DNA of 64,000 bases from Thioclava electrotropha. GTDB taxonomy: Bacteria; Pseudomonadota; Alphaproteobacteria; Rhodobacterales; Rhodobacteraceae. Position numbers and translations under genes: made by a program. Below the pieces are notes generated by a model. The model was not told the origin of the DNA, made no database searches, and saw only the letters and a list, made by a program, of their open reading frames with translations. Positions within the stretch are counted from its first letter, which is position 1, and every line of letters starts with the position of its first letter. The stretch is taken from contig NZ_CP053562.1 of assembly GCF_002085925.2 (NCBI RefSeq), forward strand, positions 4,203,813-4,267,812, written 5' to 3'. This document shows, piece after piece, positions 53,968-64,000 of this stretch.

Positions 53968-55323
53968 TCAATTTTCATGCGGCGAATTTTCGCTATGCGT
54001 TTCCGGCCCGGGTTGCAAGTCCAGTTGCGAACCTTCGAGCAAACGCACTTCGCGCTGCGGGAACGGGATCGAAATGCCGTTCGCCTTGAACGTATCCCAT
54101 AGTGCGAGAAAGACCTGCCCGCGCACGTTCGTCAGCCCTTCGACGGGGTCCGTGATCCAGAACCGCAGAAGATAATCGACCGAACTGTCCCCGAACCCGG
54201 TCACGTGACACACGGTCGGTCGGTTCTTCAAAACGCGGGTCACCGATTGCGCGGCCTCTACCGCCAGCTTGCGCACCACGTGCGGGTCGTCGTGATAGGA
54301 GGTGCCGAAGGGCAGGTCGATACGCACGAATTCATTGGAATGGGACCAGTTGACGACCTGCCCGGTGATCAGGTCCTCGTTCGGGATCAAGTACTCCTTG
54401 CCGTCGCGCGTAACGACCGAGACGTAGCGCGCGCCCAGCGAATTGATCCAGCCGAAGGTCTCGCCAAGGCTGATCACGTCGCCGGGCTTGATCGACTTAT
54501 CCAGCAGGATGATCACGCCCGAGACGAGGTTCGACACGACTTTCTGCAGACCGAAGCCGAGGCCCACGCCGATCGCACCGGACAGAACGGCAAGCCCGGT
54601 CAGGTCGAAGCCCACCGCTTTGATCCCGATGAACAGCGCCGCGCCATAGAGCACGACCTGCATCACCTTGATGACCAGCTCCGACATTGAGGGGCTGATA
54701 TCCTCGTTGGTGCGCAGCCGCACCGAGGTCTGCCCCGAGATGATCCGCGCGACCGACAGCAGGATCGTCGTCAGCACCAGCGCTTTGAGAACGCCGTAGG
54801 CCGTAATCCGGAAATCCCCGAATTCGACCGCCGTCCCGTTCAGAAGCCGCACGGTCTCGTCCCACAGCCCGAGGTAATAAAGCGTCACCCAGATCCACGC
54901 GCCCCAGCGCACGATGCGGCGCAGAAGCGCGTTGCGGATCAGTCGCGCGACGAGGCCCACGACCAGCCATGCCGTGACCAGCGTTGCCACCAGCACCACG
55001 AGGAAGCGCCAGGAATAAAAGCCTTTGGTCGCCTCGAGCACGAAGACCGACGCCCAGGCGAGAAGAACGAAGAGGAAGCCGCGCAAACGTTGCCGGAACA
55101 GGATCAGCAGCCGAAGCTGGCGGGTCGAAAGCTCGCGCCGACGTCCCCAGTCATCGACTTTCGGGGCAAGCCAGATCCGCCCGAGATGGGCCAGCGCGAA
55201 ACATGCCGCGATGATCCCGAACTGCCAAAGCCGCGAGGGCAGCACGATCGAATTGAGGAAGATTTCGATCTGGGCCCAGATCGAAGCCAATATCTTGACG
55301 ATGTCCCCATTCGCGAAATCCAT
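53968..55323 (-). CDS. MscS-family mechanosensitive channel
   Basis: 451 residues. About five or six N-terminal membrane helices precede the MscS core. The pore-lining and beta domain region includes GVGLGFGLQKVVSNLVSGVI and DKSIKPGDVISLGETFGWIN, then the C-terminal alpha-beta domain with PFGTSYHDDP. It opens under membrane tension and releases solutes. The gene is larger than E. coli MscS (286 aa), so it belongs to an extended MscS-like clade. It stands alone upstream of rsfS. Confidence 0.9.
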   Translation of the reverse strand: MDFANGDIVKILASIWAQIEIFLNSIVLPSRLWQFGIIAACFALAHLGRIWLAPKVDDWGRRRELSTRQLRLLILFRQRLRGFLFVLLAWASVFVLEATKGFYSWRFLVVLVATLVTAWLVVGLVARLIRNALLRRIVRWGAWIWVTLYYLGLWDETVRLLNGTAVEFGDFRITAYGVLKALVLTTILLSVARIISGQTSVRLRTNEDISPSMSELVIKVMQVVLYGAALFIGIKAVGFDLTGLAVLSGAIGVGLGFGLQKVVSNLVSGVIILLDKSIKPGDVISLGETFGWINSLGARYVSVVTRDGKEYLIPNEDLITGQVVNWSHSNEFVRIDLPFGTSYHDDPHVVRKLAVEAAQSVTRVLKNRPTVCHVTGFGDSSVDYLLRFWITDPVEGLTNVRGQVFLALWDTFKANGISIPFPQREVRLLEGSQLDLQPGPETHSENSPHEN

Positions 55324-55410
55324 GAAAATGACGTTAGCCCGGTTTTGCGATCAGTCCAAACACGGACTCTTCGATTGCCTCAGAGACGGATTCGCCGTAT
55401 TTAGCGCCCC

Positions 55411-55497
55411 ATGACACTCGTTTTCGACATGGATGACCGCGCCCGCCTTCGCGAGCGCTTCTACGGCGAAAGCCGCTCGGTGCTGGCACGACTTTGA
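55411..55497 (+). CDS. Possible small ORF upstream of leuC
   Basis: 28 codons starting MTLVFDMDD, rich in arginine (RARLRERF) and ending SVLARL. The third codon positions are mostly G or C, as in real genes of this window. No Shine-Dalgarno precedes it. It does not have leucine-codon runs, so it does not look like a classical leucine attenuator peptide. It could be a leader, a small protein, or chance. Confidence 0.25.
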   Translation: MTLVFDMDDRARLRERFYGESRSVLARL

Positions 55498-55589
55498 TGC
55501 TCCGCGCCTGCGGGCGCATATCTGCGCCTGCTGTCCCATGTCTGACAAACGGCCGTTTTTAGGCCAGCCATCCAAAGAAAGTGAGAGCC

Positions 55590-57011
<1,422 letters not shown>

Positions 57012-57023
57012 GGAGCGACGAGA

Positions 57024-57629
57024 ATGGAAAAGTTCGAAAAAGTTACCGGGATCGCCGCCCCCATGCCGCTGGTCAATATCGACACCGATATGATCATCCC
57101 CAAGGGCTTCCTGAAGACGATCAAGCGCACCGGGCTCGGCGTGCATGCGTTCGACGAGATGCGCTACGATCGTCAGGGCAACGAGAACCCGGACTTCGTG
57201 CTCAACAAGCCGCAATATCGCGAAGCGCAGATCCTGATCGCGGGCGATAACTTCGGCTGTGGCTCCTCGCGTGAGCACGCCCCGTGGGCGCTCGCCGACT
57301 TCGGCATCAAGGTGATCGTTTCGACCTCCTTCGCCGACATCTTCTACAACAACTCGTTCAAGAACGGGATGCTGCCGATCGTGCTTCCGCAGGAGCAGGT
57401 CGACATGCTGATGAAGGATGCCGAAAAGGGCTCGAACGCGCGGATGACCGTCGATCTCGAGAACCAGGAGATCACGACCTCGGAAGGCGAGACGATCAAG
57501 TTCGACGTCGACGCCTTCAAGAAGCACTGCCTGCTCGAAGGTCTCGACGATATCGGCCTGACGCTGGAGAAGGCCGCGGCCATCGACACGTTCGAGATGC
57601 AGATGCATCAAGCGCGTCCCTGGGTGTAA
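57024..57629 (+). CDS. leuD: 3-isopropylmalate dehydratase small subunit
   Basis: 201 residues. It forms the swivel domain of the LeuCD aconitase-like enzyme: [39 protein letters not shown] and [26 protein letters not shown] lies 8 bases before the ATG, which is 12 bases after leuC. A terminator follows. Confidence 0.97.
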   Translation: MEKFEKVTGIAAPMPLVNIDTDMIIPKGFLKTIKRTGLGVHAFDEMRYDRQGNENPDFVLNKPQYREAQILIAGDNFGCGSSREHAPWALADFGIKVIVSTSFADIFYNNSFKNGMLPIVLPQEQVDMLMKDAEKGSNARMTVDLENQEITTSEGETIKFDVDAFKKHCLLEGLDDIGLTLEKAAAIDTFEMQMHQARPWV

Positions 57630-57651
57630 CCCACGACGCCATAGCGAAATG

Positions 57652-57680
57652 AAAAGCCGCTCCGACCGGGGCGGCTTTTT
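57652..57680 (+). terminator. Terminator after leuCD
   Basis: AAAAGCCGCTCC / GGGGCGGCTTTT is a 12-bp stem (one G-T pair) with loop GACC and a T5 tail. It separates leuCD from the following genes. Confidence 0.92.
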
Positions 57681-57755
57681 ACATGAGAGGGGGGCGCGGG
57701 AACCCGGCGCTCGTGGTAGGGTTCATCATTTGACGTAGATCGAGAGGATGATGCG

Positions 57756-58268
57756 ATGCGCGTTTCGACCCTGTTTCTGGTGACCGGCCTCGTGCTGATC
57801 GTTCTCGGCGTTGCGGCCATCACGAATCCCTTCGCGACCTCGCTGGCCCTGACCACCTTCGTCGGCATCCTGTTCCTGATCGCCGGGGTCGTGCAGGCGT
57901 GGCTCGCCTTCAACGACCGCGACGGGGCGCATCGGGCGTGGCATGCGCTGATCGCACTTCTCAACATCGTCGTCGGCGTCTGGCTGATGGCCGATCCGAT
58001 GTCCGGCACGGTGTCGCTCGCGGCGGTGGTCGGTGTTCTCTTCCTGCTGATGGGCGCGCTGCGCTTGCTCCTCGGTCTGCGCCTTGCCGGGCCGCGCCTG
58101 CGGTGGATGCTGGTCCTGTCGGGCGCGGTTTCGATCCTGATCGGCGTGCTGATCTTCTCCGCATTCGATCAGATAGCGACGCAAATCCTTGGACTATTGC
58201 TAGGAATCCAGTTGCTGGCGGATGGTGTCGGGCTTGCCGCACTTGGCTTTGCCAATCGCGACTCCTGA
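57756..58268 (+). CDS. HdeD-like (DUF308) membrane protein
   Basis: 170 residues, six predicted helices in three DUF308-type hairpins, for example VTGLVLIVLGVAAITNPF, IALLNIVVGVWLMADP and LVLSGAVSILIGVLIFSAF. HdeD proteins are linked to acid or envelope stress, but the mechanism is unknown. AGAGG lies about 8 bases upstream of the ATG. It is a single gene between the leuCD terminator and the next gene. Confidence 0.85.
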   Translation: MRVSTLFLVTGLVLIVLGVAAITNPFATSLALTTFVGILFLIAGVVQAWLAFNDRDGAHRAWHALIALLNIVVGVWLMADPMSGTVSLAAVVGVLFLLMGALRLLLGLRLAGPRLRWMLVLSGAVSILIGVLIFSAFDQIATQILGLLLGIQLLADGVGLAALGFANRDS

Positions 58269-58540
58269 GGGTTTTTGAGGCGCTAACCCCTTGATCCACA
58301 AAATATGGTTTCGCCTCCTAGGTTGCCACATTTTTGCACCTTTGTTGATGCAATGTCGCACCAGGTCTTCCAAGAAAATGCCTTAATGCGGCACAGAGTC
58401 TGAAAACACTATTTGCTTGGATCGGGAACTTGGGCAAAATCATGGCAAGTTTGAGGCAGCGCGTCACAGTCGGCGCGCGTCTTGCGGGTAAAAGGATCGG
58501 CAATGTACCGCATCCGACCGCAGGGAAGGGTAGGGTAACT

Positions 58541-59368
58541 GTGTTCTCACGTCTCTCAGGGGCGCTTGTTCGCGCGATCCTCGTCGCGGTGGTGATCTGC
58601 ACCCCCGCGCTCATTCTGCCTGATACAAGTAGTGACACCGCACAGATCGTGGCGCTTATGGCGCTGTTCGGTTTCGCGCTGACCCTTTTCGAATATGCTT
58701 CCGTTTATCCCGGCTTGATCGAGTTTCGCGATGCGCCGCCCTTCAACCGCATCCGCTTCATGTCGCTGTTCCTGACGGTTCTGCTGCTCTCGCTGGCGGT
58801 GCAGTCGCAGTATCATGCCTCGACGCTGACCCGGCTGATCGAGGTTCTGGGCACGACCGTCGCCAGCTCCATCGACGTGCCTTACAGCCCCGTTCGCCTG
58901 CTGCAACTCGCGCTGCCGGCGGATGCCTCACTGCATCAGGTCGCGCTGGTGCGCACCGCTGCGGGGATGGCCTACCTGATCTCGCTGCTGACCCTTGGCT
59001 ATTTCGTCATCGTCATGCGGATCATGGGCTGGCCGCAGGCGCATACGAAATTCAACGTCTGGGTCAATCTGCCCACCTTCGACCCGACCGCAGGCGGCGA
59101 CGTAGTCGAGCGTCTGCGCCGCGATTCCTGGTTCAACATTGCGCTGGGCTTCCTTTTGCCCTTCCTTATTCCGGCGGTGCTCAAACTCGTCTCGGTCAGT
59201 TTCGTGATCGTGACGCTCGAAGTGCCCCATACGATGATCTGGATGGTGACGGCATGGGCCTTCCTTCCCGCAAGCCTGTTCATGCGCGGCATCGCGCTGG
59301 CGCGGGTGGCGCAAATGATCGAAAACAAGCGTCTCGCTTCCGGGGCGAGCGACTACTTGCCGGCCTGA
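58541..59368 (+). CDS. Unrecognised multi-pass membrane protein
   Basis: 275 residues with about seven hydrophobic helices (for example AILVAVVICTPALILP, IVALMALFGFALTLFEYA, FNIALGFLLPFLIPAVLKLV). I do not recognise a domain. The GTG at 58541 has AAGGGTAGGG upstream and codon use turns coding-like there; an ATG at 58442 adds 33 basic residues with rarer codons. The next gene, an exonuclease-fold protein, overlaps its 3' end, so the two are probably a pair. The preceding 272 bases hold no recognised feature. Confidence 0.6.
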   Translation: MFSRLSGALVRAILVAVVICTPALILPDTSSDTAQIVALMALFGFALTLFEYASVYPGLIEFRDAPPFNRIRFMSLFLTVLLLSLAVQSQYHASTLTRLIEVLGTTVASSIDVPYSPVRLLQLALPADASLHQVALVRTAAGMAYLISLLTLGYFVIVMRIMGWPQAHTKFNVWVNLPTFDPTAGGDVVERLRRDSWFNIALGFLLPFLIPAVLKLVSVSFVIVTLEVPHTMIWMVTAWAFLPASLFMRGIALARVAQMIENKRLASGASDYLPA

Positions 59369-60402
59369 TCGCGGCGTTTCTGGCGCTGCCTGCCGCGGCA
59401 GAGAGCCTGCGCGTGGCGACATGGGATGCCGGGTTGTCTCGCCGGGGTCCGGGGCTTTTGCTGAAAGATATCCGCAACGACACAGCGCAGGTCGCGGCTG
59501 TGTCCAGCATCGTCGATGCGATCGCGCCGGATGTGCTTTTGCTGACCGGGATCGACTGGGACTATGACGGGCAGGCGCTGGCCGCGCTGAATGAGACTTT
59601 TGCGCAGCCCTATCCGCATCTCTTCGCGCCGCGTCCCAATAGCGGCTGGCCGAGCGGGGCCGATCTCGATGGCAACGGCAAGCTTGGTGAAGCGCGCGAT
59701 GCCCAAGGTTACGGACGGTTTCCGGGGCAGGGCGGTCTGGCGCTACTGTCGCGCTACCCGATTGAGGTCGACCGCGCGCGCGAATTCTCCGCGATGCTGT
59801 GGAAGGACCTACCCGACGGGCAAAGCGCAGGGGCGGATTTTTCACCCGAAGCGCTGGCAGTGCAGCGTCTCAGCTCGACCGCGCATTGGGATGTGCCGCT
59901 CCAACTGCCTTCGGGCGAGCCGCTGCATCTTTTGGCCTTCGCCGCGACGCCACCGGTTTTCGACGGACCCGAGGATCGCAACGGGCGCCGCAATCGTGAC
60001 GAGATCGCCTTCTGGCTCCGGTATCTGGATGGGGAACTCGACGCGCTGCCGCCCGAAGCGCCGGTGATCCTGCTAGGCGACGCCAATCTCGATCCGAAGG
60101 ACGGGGAGGGGCGGCGTGATGCGCTCGATCTGCTGCTGAACGGCCCGAATCTGCAAGACCCGCAGCCGCGCAGCGATGGCGCGAGGTTGGCCGCCGATCC
60201 CATGCATGAAGGCGATCCGGGCCTCGATACCGCCGATTACGACGGACCGGGCAATCTGCGGCTCGATTACGTTCTGCCGTCGACCGATTTGCAAGTAGAG
60301 GCGGCGGGCGTCGTCTGGCCGAAGCCGGGCGCGCCCCTGGCGGAGGCGGCCGCAGCCGCCTCGCGTCACAAGATGGTGTGGCTCGACATCGCATTGCCCT
60401 GA
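59254..60402 (+). CDS. Endonuclease/exonuclease/phosphatase-family protein, probably exported
   Basis: The C-terminal 340 residues fit the EEP fold: SLRVATWDAGL, VLLLTGIDWDYDG, VILLGDANLDPKDG, LRLDYVLP and [10 protein letters not shown] hold the expected metal and catalytic residues. Just before is a signal-peptide-like stretch LLAGLIAAFLALPAAA. The only ATG, GTG or TTG upstream is at 59254, which overlaps the previous gene by 115 bases and gives a long basic leader; CTG 59365 would overlap the previous stop. The substrate is unknown. Its 3' end overlaps the convergent epimerase-like gene by 37 bases. Confidence 0.75.
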   Translation: MGLPSRKPVHARHRAGAGGANDRKQASRFRGERLLAGLIAAFLALPAAAESLRVATWDAGLSRRGPGLLLKDIRNDTAQVAAVSSIVDAIAPDVLLLTGIDWDYDGQALAALNETFAQPYPHLFAPRPNSGWPSGADLDGNGKLGEARDAQGYGRFPGQGGLALLSRYPIEVDRAREFSAMLWKDLPDGQSAGADFSPEALAVQRLSSTAHWDVPLQLPSGEPLHLLAFAATPPVFDGPEDRNGRRNRDEIAFWLRYLDGELDALPPEAPVILLGDANLDPKDGEGRRDALDLLLNGPNLQDPQPRSDGARLAADPMHEGDPGLDTADYDGPGNLRLDYVLPSTDLQVEAAGVVWPKPGAPLAEAAAAASRHKMVWLDIALP

Positions 60403-61286
60403 TCGGGTACGACCTTGAGGCCTCGGATATAGAGATGTTCGAACACCACCCGCTGCAGCGTCTTCGGCGTGAATTCCGGGAAGCGCGCGTGGAAATCGGT
60501 GCCGTCGATCTCGTGGCTCATGTCGAACAGGTAGCGCATTTCGCGCAGCTCGCGTGCCAGCTCCCATGCGGGCGAGGCAAGCAGCAGCGCCGTCCACGGG
60601 AATTTCTTGATCGAGATGTCGCGCCCCATCTGACTCGAGAATTCCTCGGCCAGTTCACGTGCGGAGAACCGGGTGCCGGGGAACCCGAGATCGAGCAGCC
60701 CGGGCGTGTGATCTTCGGTCTCGGCCAGTTGCACGGCGATCCGGGTCATATCCTCGAGATCGGCATAGACGCGCTGTGCATCGGGCTTGCCGAGCGCGGT
60801 GATCTTACCCTTGCGCAAATCCTTCAGCATCACCCGGTTCATCAGCGTGTCGGGTGACTCGGCATTCAGGAAATCTCCGCCGCGCAGGATCACGACCGAA
60901 CGGCCCTCTTCGGCATGGGCGCGGTAGCGCGCCTCCATCTCGGCGCGGATCTTGCCCTTGCGGGTGCAGGCGTGATGCGGGGTCGATGCGCTCCACGGAG
61001 ACGGCTCGCGCCCGTAGACATAGACATTGCCCGGCACCATCACCGATGCCCCGCTGTCGCGCGAGGCGGCCAGAACCTGCTTGGTGATCTGGGGGATCTG
61101 GTTCGCCCAGTCGTGGTAATTCGGCGGGTTCATCGCATTCACGATCCACCGCGCGCCGCGCGCTGCGATAGCCATGTCGGTGCCCCGGCGATAGCGATCG
61201 ACGTCCCAGCCAGCGGCCCTGAAGGACCGTGCCGCAGCAGATCCGAACAAACCGCCCATTCCCAGGATCAGTACCCTGCGATTCAT
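60366..61286 (-). CDS. NAD-dependent epimerase/dehydratase-like protein
   Basis: 306 residues. A Rossmann start [20 protein letters not shown] (GxGGxxG with a substitution) and [11 protein letters not shown] with a family-like tyrosine are seen; [17 protein letters not shown] follows. It fits the extended SDR/NAD-dependent epimerase group, with no clear substrate. It ends inside the 3' end of the exonuclease-fold gene (37-base tail-to-tail overlap). Confidence 0.75.
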   Translation of the reverse strand: MNRRVLILGMGGLFGSAAARSFRAAGWDVDRYRRGTDMAIAARGARWIVNAMNPPNYHDWANQIPQITKQVLAASRDSGASVMVPGNVYVYGREPSPWSASTPHHACTRKGKIRAEMEARYRAHAEEGRSVVILRGGDFLNAESPDTLMNRVMLKDLRKGKITALGKPDAQRVYADLEDMTRIAVQLAETEDHTPGLLDLGFPGTRFSARELAEEFSSQMGRDISIKKFPWTALLLASPAWELARELREMRYLFDMSHEIDGTDFHARFPEFTPKTLQRVVFEHLYIRGLKVVPDQGNAMSSHTIL

Positions 61287-61502
61287 TTCGCCCTCATGTG
61301 TCGTCTGCCTGCTCTAAACTCTAGCATGCGCTCATACGCGTGCGGGGGCCACTCGCCAACCACTCGATCCGCAAAAGCCCGCCGAAGCCTCGGCAACCGC
61401 TTGCCGATCGTCCAGACACGGTTTCGCGACCTGTGCCGCTTGACCAAGGGACGGGCAGGGGATACGCCCTTCGAGACCCTGTTTTCTTGGGAGATTATCC
61501 TC

Positions 61503-62606
61503 ATGTCCAACCCCTCCATCCTCATCCTGCCCGGCGACGGGATCGGCCCCGAAGTCATGGCCGAGGTTCGCAAAGTCATCGACTGGTACGGTGCCAAGCG
61601 CGATCTCGCCTTCGATGTCAGCGAAGACCTCGTCGGCGGTGCGGCCTATGACAAGCACGGCGTTCCGCTGGCCGATGAGACGATGGCGAAGGCGCAGGAA
61701 GTGGACGCGGTTCTGCTCGGCGCAGTGGGCGGTCCGAAATACGACGTGCTCGACTTCTCTGTGAAGCCCGAGCGCGGTCTGCTGCGCCTGCGCAAGGAGA
61801 TGGACCTGTTTGCGAACCTGCGCCCCGCGCAATGCTTCGATGCGCTGGCAGATTTCTCCTCGCTGAAGAAGGACGTGGTTGCAGGCCTCGACATCATGAT
61901 CGTGCGCGAACTGACCTCGGGCGTCTATTTCGGCGAGCCGCGCGGCATCTTCGAGGAAGGTAACGAGCGTGTGGGCATCAACACCCAGCGCTACACAGAG
62001 TCCGAAATCGAGCGCGCCGCCCGCGCTGCGTTCGAGCTGGCGATGAAGCGCAACAAGAAGCTCTGCTCGATGGAGAAAGCCAACGTGATGGAGTCGGGCA
62101 TCCTCTGGCGCGAGGTCGTGACCCGCGTCGGCGAGGAATACCCCGAAGTCGAACTGAGCCACATGTATGCCGATAACGGCGCGATGCAGCTCGTGCGCGC
62201 GCCCAAGCAGTTCGACGTGATCGTCACCGACAACCTGTTCGGCGACATCCTGTCCGATTGCGCGGCGATGCTAACCGGTTCGCTCGGGATGCTGCCCTCG
62301 GCAAGCCTCGGCGCGCCGATGGCGAACGGTCGCCCGAAAGCGATGTACGAGCCCGTCCACGGTTCGGCCCCCGACATTGCGGGGCAGGGCAAGGCCAACC
62401 CGATCGCCTGTATCCTCAGCTTCGCAATGGCGTTGCGCTACAGCTTCGATCAGGGCGACGAGGCGACCCGTCTGGAAACCGCGATCGAGAAAGTGCTGGC
62501 CGATGGCGTGCGCACCGCGGACCTGATGGGCCCCGAAGGCGGCACCCCGGTCTCGACCTCGGAGATGGGCGACAAGATCATCGAAGCGCTCGACGCCTCG
62601 CTCTGA
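61503..62606 (+). CDS. leuB: 3-isopropylmalate dehydrogenase
   Basis: 367 residues. It oxidatively decarboxylates 3-isopropylmalate to 2-oxoisocaproate. Landmarks: [76 protein letters not shown] and [20 protein letters not shown]. The start at MSNPSIL has GGGAG about 12 bases upstream. It is separated from leuCD by four unrelated genes. A TTGACC-N15-GATACG pair (61440-61466) may be its promoter. Confidence 0.97.
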   Translation: MSNPSILILPGDGIGPEVMAEVRKVIDWYGAKRDLAFDVSEDLVGGAAYDKHGVPLADETMAKAQEVDAVLLGAVGGPKYDVLDFSVKPERGLLRLRKEMDLFANLRPAQCFDALADFSSLKKDVVAGLDIMIVRELTSGVYFGEPRGIFEEGNERVGINTQRYTESEIERAARAAFELAMKRNKKLCSMEKANVMESGILWREVVTRVGEEYPEVELSHMYADNGAMQLVRAPKQFDVIVTDNLFGDILSDCAAMLTGSLGMLPSASLGAPMANGRPKAMYEPVHGSAPDIAGQGKANPIACILSFAMALRYSFDQGDEATRLETAIEKVLADGVRTADLMGPEGGTPVSTSEMGDKIIEALDASL

Positions 62607-62630
62607 TCCACGAGACAAGTTTTGTGAAAA

Positions 62631-62656
62631 GCGCGGGCGCAAGCTCGCGCCTTTTT
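62631..62656 (+). terminator. Terminator after leuB
   Basis: An 8-bp stem GCGCGGGC / GCTCGCGC (one G-T pair) with loop GCAA, then C and TTTTT. Confidence 0.85.
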
Positions 62657-62722
62657 CATGCCGCGGCCTTGCAACTCCCGAACATCCGCTCAAGATGTGA
62701 GCGATAACACCGGGAGCCTCCC

Positions 62723-63700
62723 ATGCCCGATTTCGGCGGAAAATCAAACGCACGCGGTGCGTCCCTCGGCCTGACCTCGATGGCGATTTTCGCCACGCAT
62801 GACGTCATCATCAAACATCTGGGCCAGACCTATTCGCCGGTTCAGATCGTGTTCTTCGCGGCGCTCCTGTCTTTCCCCCTGCTCTCGGTGATCCTGCTGA
62901 ACGACAAGCGCGGGGGAAGCTTGCGCCCGGTTCATCCCGGCTGGGTCGTCGGTCGGGTCTTTACTACCGTCGTCACCGGGCTCTGCGCATTCTACGCCTT
63001 CTCGACCCTGCCGCTCGCGCAGGTCTATCCGCTCCTCTTCGCGATGCCGCTCTTGGTTACCGTCTTCTCGATCCCGATCTTGGGCGAGAAGGTCGGTATT
63101 CACCGCTGGGCCGCTGTCATCCTAGGCCTGATCGGCGTGGTGATCGTGGTGCGCCCCGGTCAGGCGGATCTCGCACCCGGCCATTTCGCGGCGATGACGG
63201 CGGCGGTCACCGGTTCTCTGGCCTCGGTGATCGTGCGCAAGATCGGCTCGGAGGAGCGCTCCGTTGTGCTGCTGCTCTCGCCGCTTCTGGGCAACGTGAT
63301 CGTCATGGCGATCCTTCTGCCCTTCGTCTGGCAGCCGCTGCAGATCGGCGATCTCGGCCTCATGGCGGTGATCGCGATCTTCGGCCTGACCGCCTCCTTC
63401 CTGCAAATCCTCGCCTATCGCGCGGGCGAGGCCGCCATCGTCGCGCCGATGCAATATTCGCAGATCCTCTGGGCGGTCTTCTACGGCTGGATCATCTTCC
63501 ACGAGAGCGTGGACATCCCGACGCTTGTCGGCGCGGGCGTGGTGATCCTGTCCGGCATCTACATCGTCATCCGCGAGACGCGTGTCTCCGAGAACCAGCC
63601 GGTGCTGCGCACAAGGGGCCGGTCGGAAACCGTCACCGCCCCGCGATCGTCGCTTCTGGGTCGCGTTTTGGGCCTTCGTGCACGCAATTCAAGAAGCTGA
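62723..63700 (+). CDS. EamA-family (DMT) transporter
   Basis: 325 residues with ten predicted helices in two EamA repeats, for example SLGLTSMAIFATHDVIIKHL, GLIGVVIVVRP and AAIVAPMQYSQILWAVFYGW. The C-terminal 40 residues are basic and hydrophilic. DMT permeases export or import small metabolites; no substrate can be inferred. GGGAG precedes the ATG. It is followed by tRNA-Pro. Confidence 0.88.
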   Translation: MPDFGGKSNARGASLGLTSMAIFATHDVIIKHLGQTYSPVQIVFFAALLSFPLLSVILLNDKRGGSLRPVHPGWVVGRVFTTVVTGLCAFYAFSTLPLAQVYPLLFAMPLLVTVFSIPILGEKVGIHRWAAVILGLIGVVIVVRPGQADLAPGHFAAMTAAVTGSLASVIVRKIGSEERSVVLLLSPLLGNVIVMAILLPFVWQPLQIGDLGLMAVIAIFGLTASFLQILAYRAGEAAIVAPMQYSQILWAVFYGWIIFHESVDIPTLVGAGVVILSGIYIVIRETRVSENQPVLRTRGRSETVTAPRSSLLGRVLGLRARNSRS

Positions 63701-63752
63701 CTCAGACCCCCTTGCAAAACCCTGCACAAGCGGCTAATTCCCCGCCCACGGT

Positions 63753-63829
63753 CGGAGCGTAGCGCAGCCTGGTAGCGCACCTGCTTCGGGAGCAGGGGGT
63801 CGGAGGTTCGAATCCTCTCGCTCCGACCA
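63753..63829 (+). tRNA. tRNA-Pro (anticodon CGG)
   Basis: 77 bases: acceptor CGGAGCG pairs with CGCTCCG, then ACCA. The D-arm is GCGCAGCCTGGTAGCGC, the anticodon arm CCTGC-TTCGGGA-GCAGG has anticodon CGG, and the T-loop is GGTTCGAATCC. The encoded CCA is present. A TTGCAA (63712) and GCTAAT (63733) pair may be its promoter. Confidence 0.97.
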
Positions 63830-63928
63830 TTTTCCCGATTTCCCCTGATTTCTTGGCTTACAGCGATGTCGCTGGCCTTTCGGGCCGTGCTTTGGCACAA
63901 CTTTCCCGAAGCAATGAAGGCAGGGCGA

Positions 63929-64000
63929 ATGCAGGTCGAACCAACTCCACTCAGCGGCGTTCTCGTGATCACCCCGAAGCGATTCGGCGATCACCGCGGA
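63929..64000 (+). CDS. rfbC: RfbC-like dTDP-4-dehydrorhamnose 3,5-epimerase, 5' fragment
   Basis: 24 codons up to the window end, beginning [18 protein letters not shown] and continuing FGDHRG. This matches the N-terminus of RfbC (TPLPGVLVIEPKxFGDxRGFF). GGCAGGG precedes the ATG. The enzyme acts in dTDP-L-rhamnose synthesis, so an rfb cluster probably continues to the right. The call rests on only 24 residues. Confidence 0.78.
   Translation, partial: MQVEPTPLSGVLVITPKRFGDHRG

Noticed and set aside
63893..63908. A sigma-54-like TGGCAC element before rfbC
   Set aside because: The required TTGC(A/T) element 5 bases downstream is absent.
63753..64000. Integration site (attL/attR) at tRNA-Pro
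   Set aside because: The tRNA is followed by ordinary sequence and rfbC; no integrase gene or repeat of the tRNA 3' end lies in the window.

Overview
The window is GC-rich chromosomal DNA with dense gene packing, frequent 4-base ATGA/GTGA overlaps and alphaproteobacterial gene sets. HemY sits beside a mitofilin-like protein, HemJ is present, rho-mnmE-mnmG-rsmG-parA-parB are consecutive, and PstA and PstC are long forms. I infer a flagellated member of the Rhodobacterales, close to Rhodobacteraceae. No insertion sequence, prophage, CRISPR array or rRNA operon was seen, so this is a core, origin-proximal region and not an island.

Layout. 1-3.7 kb: leftward pqiA (split in two), pqiB and a partial pqiC (lipid-transport/envelope MCE system). 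3.8-9.7 kb: rightward flagellar run motB, flgE, flgK, flgL, flgI. 9.75-13.7 kb: tRNA-Thr(CGT), then leftward hemD, Mic60/mitofilin-like gene and hemY. 13.8-16.5 kb: tsaD, gpsA, a YciI-like gene and an EVE-domain gene. 16.8-23.8 kb: a two-repeat CbiX-like gene, then the phosphate regulon pstS-pstC-pstA-pstB-phoU-phoB behind a Pho box. 23.8-28.8 kb: divergent maeB and mutS. 28.9-33.5 kb: leftward hrcA-grpE, divergent from rph-rdgB-hemW-ybaN.

33.5-48 kb is the replication-origin neighbourhood. A 400-base gene-free stretch at 40.85-41.24 kb has several DnaA boxes and AT-rich tracts. Genes point away from it on both sides: hemJ, rho, mnmE, mnmG, rsmG, parA, parB to the left; maf, aroE, coaE, dnaQ, nadA, nadB, nadC to the right. 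Two perfect 16-bp parS palindromes lie in rsmG and across the mnmG start, and a weaker copy lies in tsaD.

47.5-55.3 kb: leftward mscS-type channel, rsfS, rlmH, a methyltransferase-like gene, gpmI, an EnvC-like factor, ctpA and rppH. 55.4-62.6 kb: leucine genes leuC-leuD and leuB, separated by four unrelated genes (HdeD-like, a membrane protein, an exonuclease/phosphatase-fold protein and a convergent epimerase-like gene). 62.7-64 kb: an EamA transporter, tRNA-Pro(CGG) and the first codons of rfbC.

Most genes are housekeeping. I did not find a convincing unknown multi-gene system. The most informative signals are the putative oriC, the parS sites inside coding sequence, the mitofilin homologue in the heme cluster, and several start-site and regulatory oddities.
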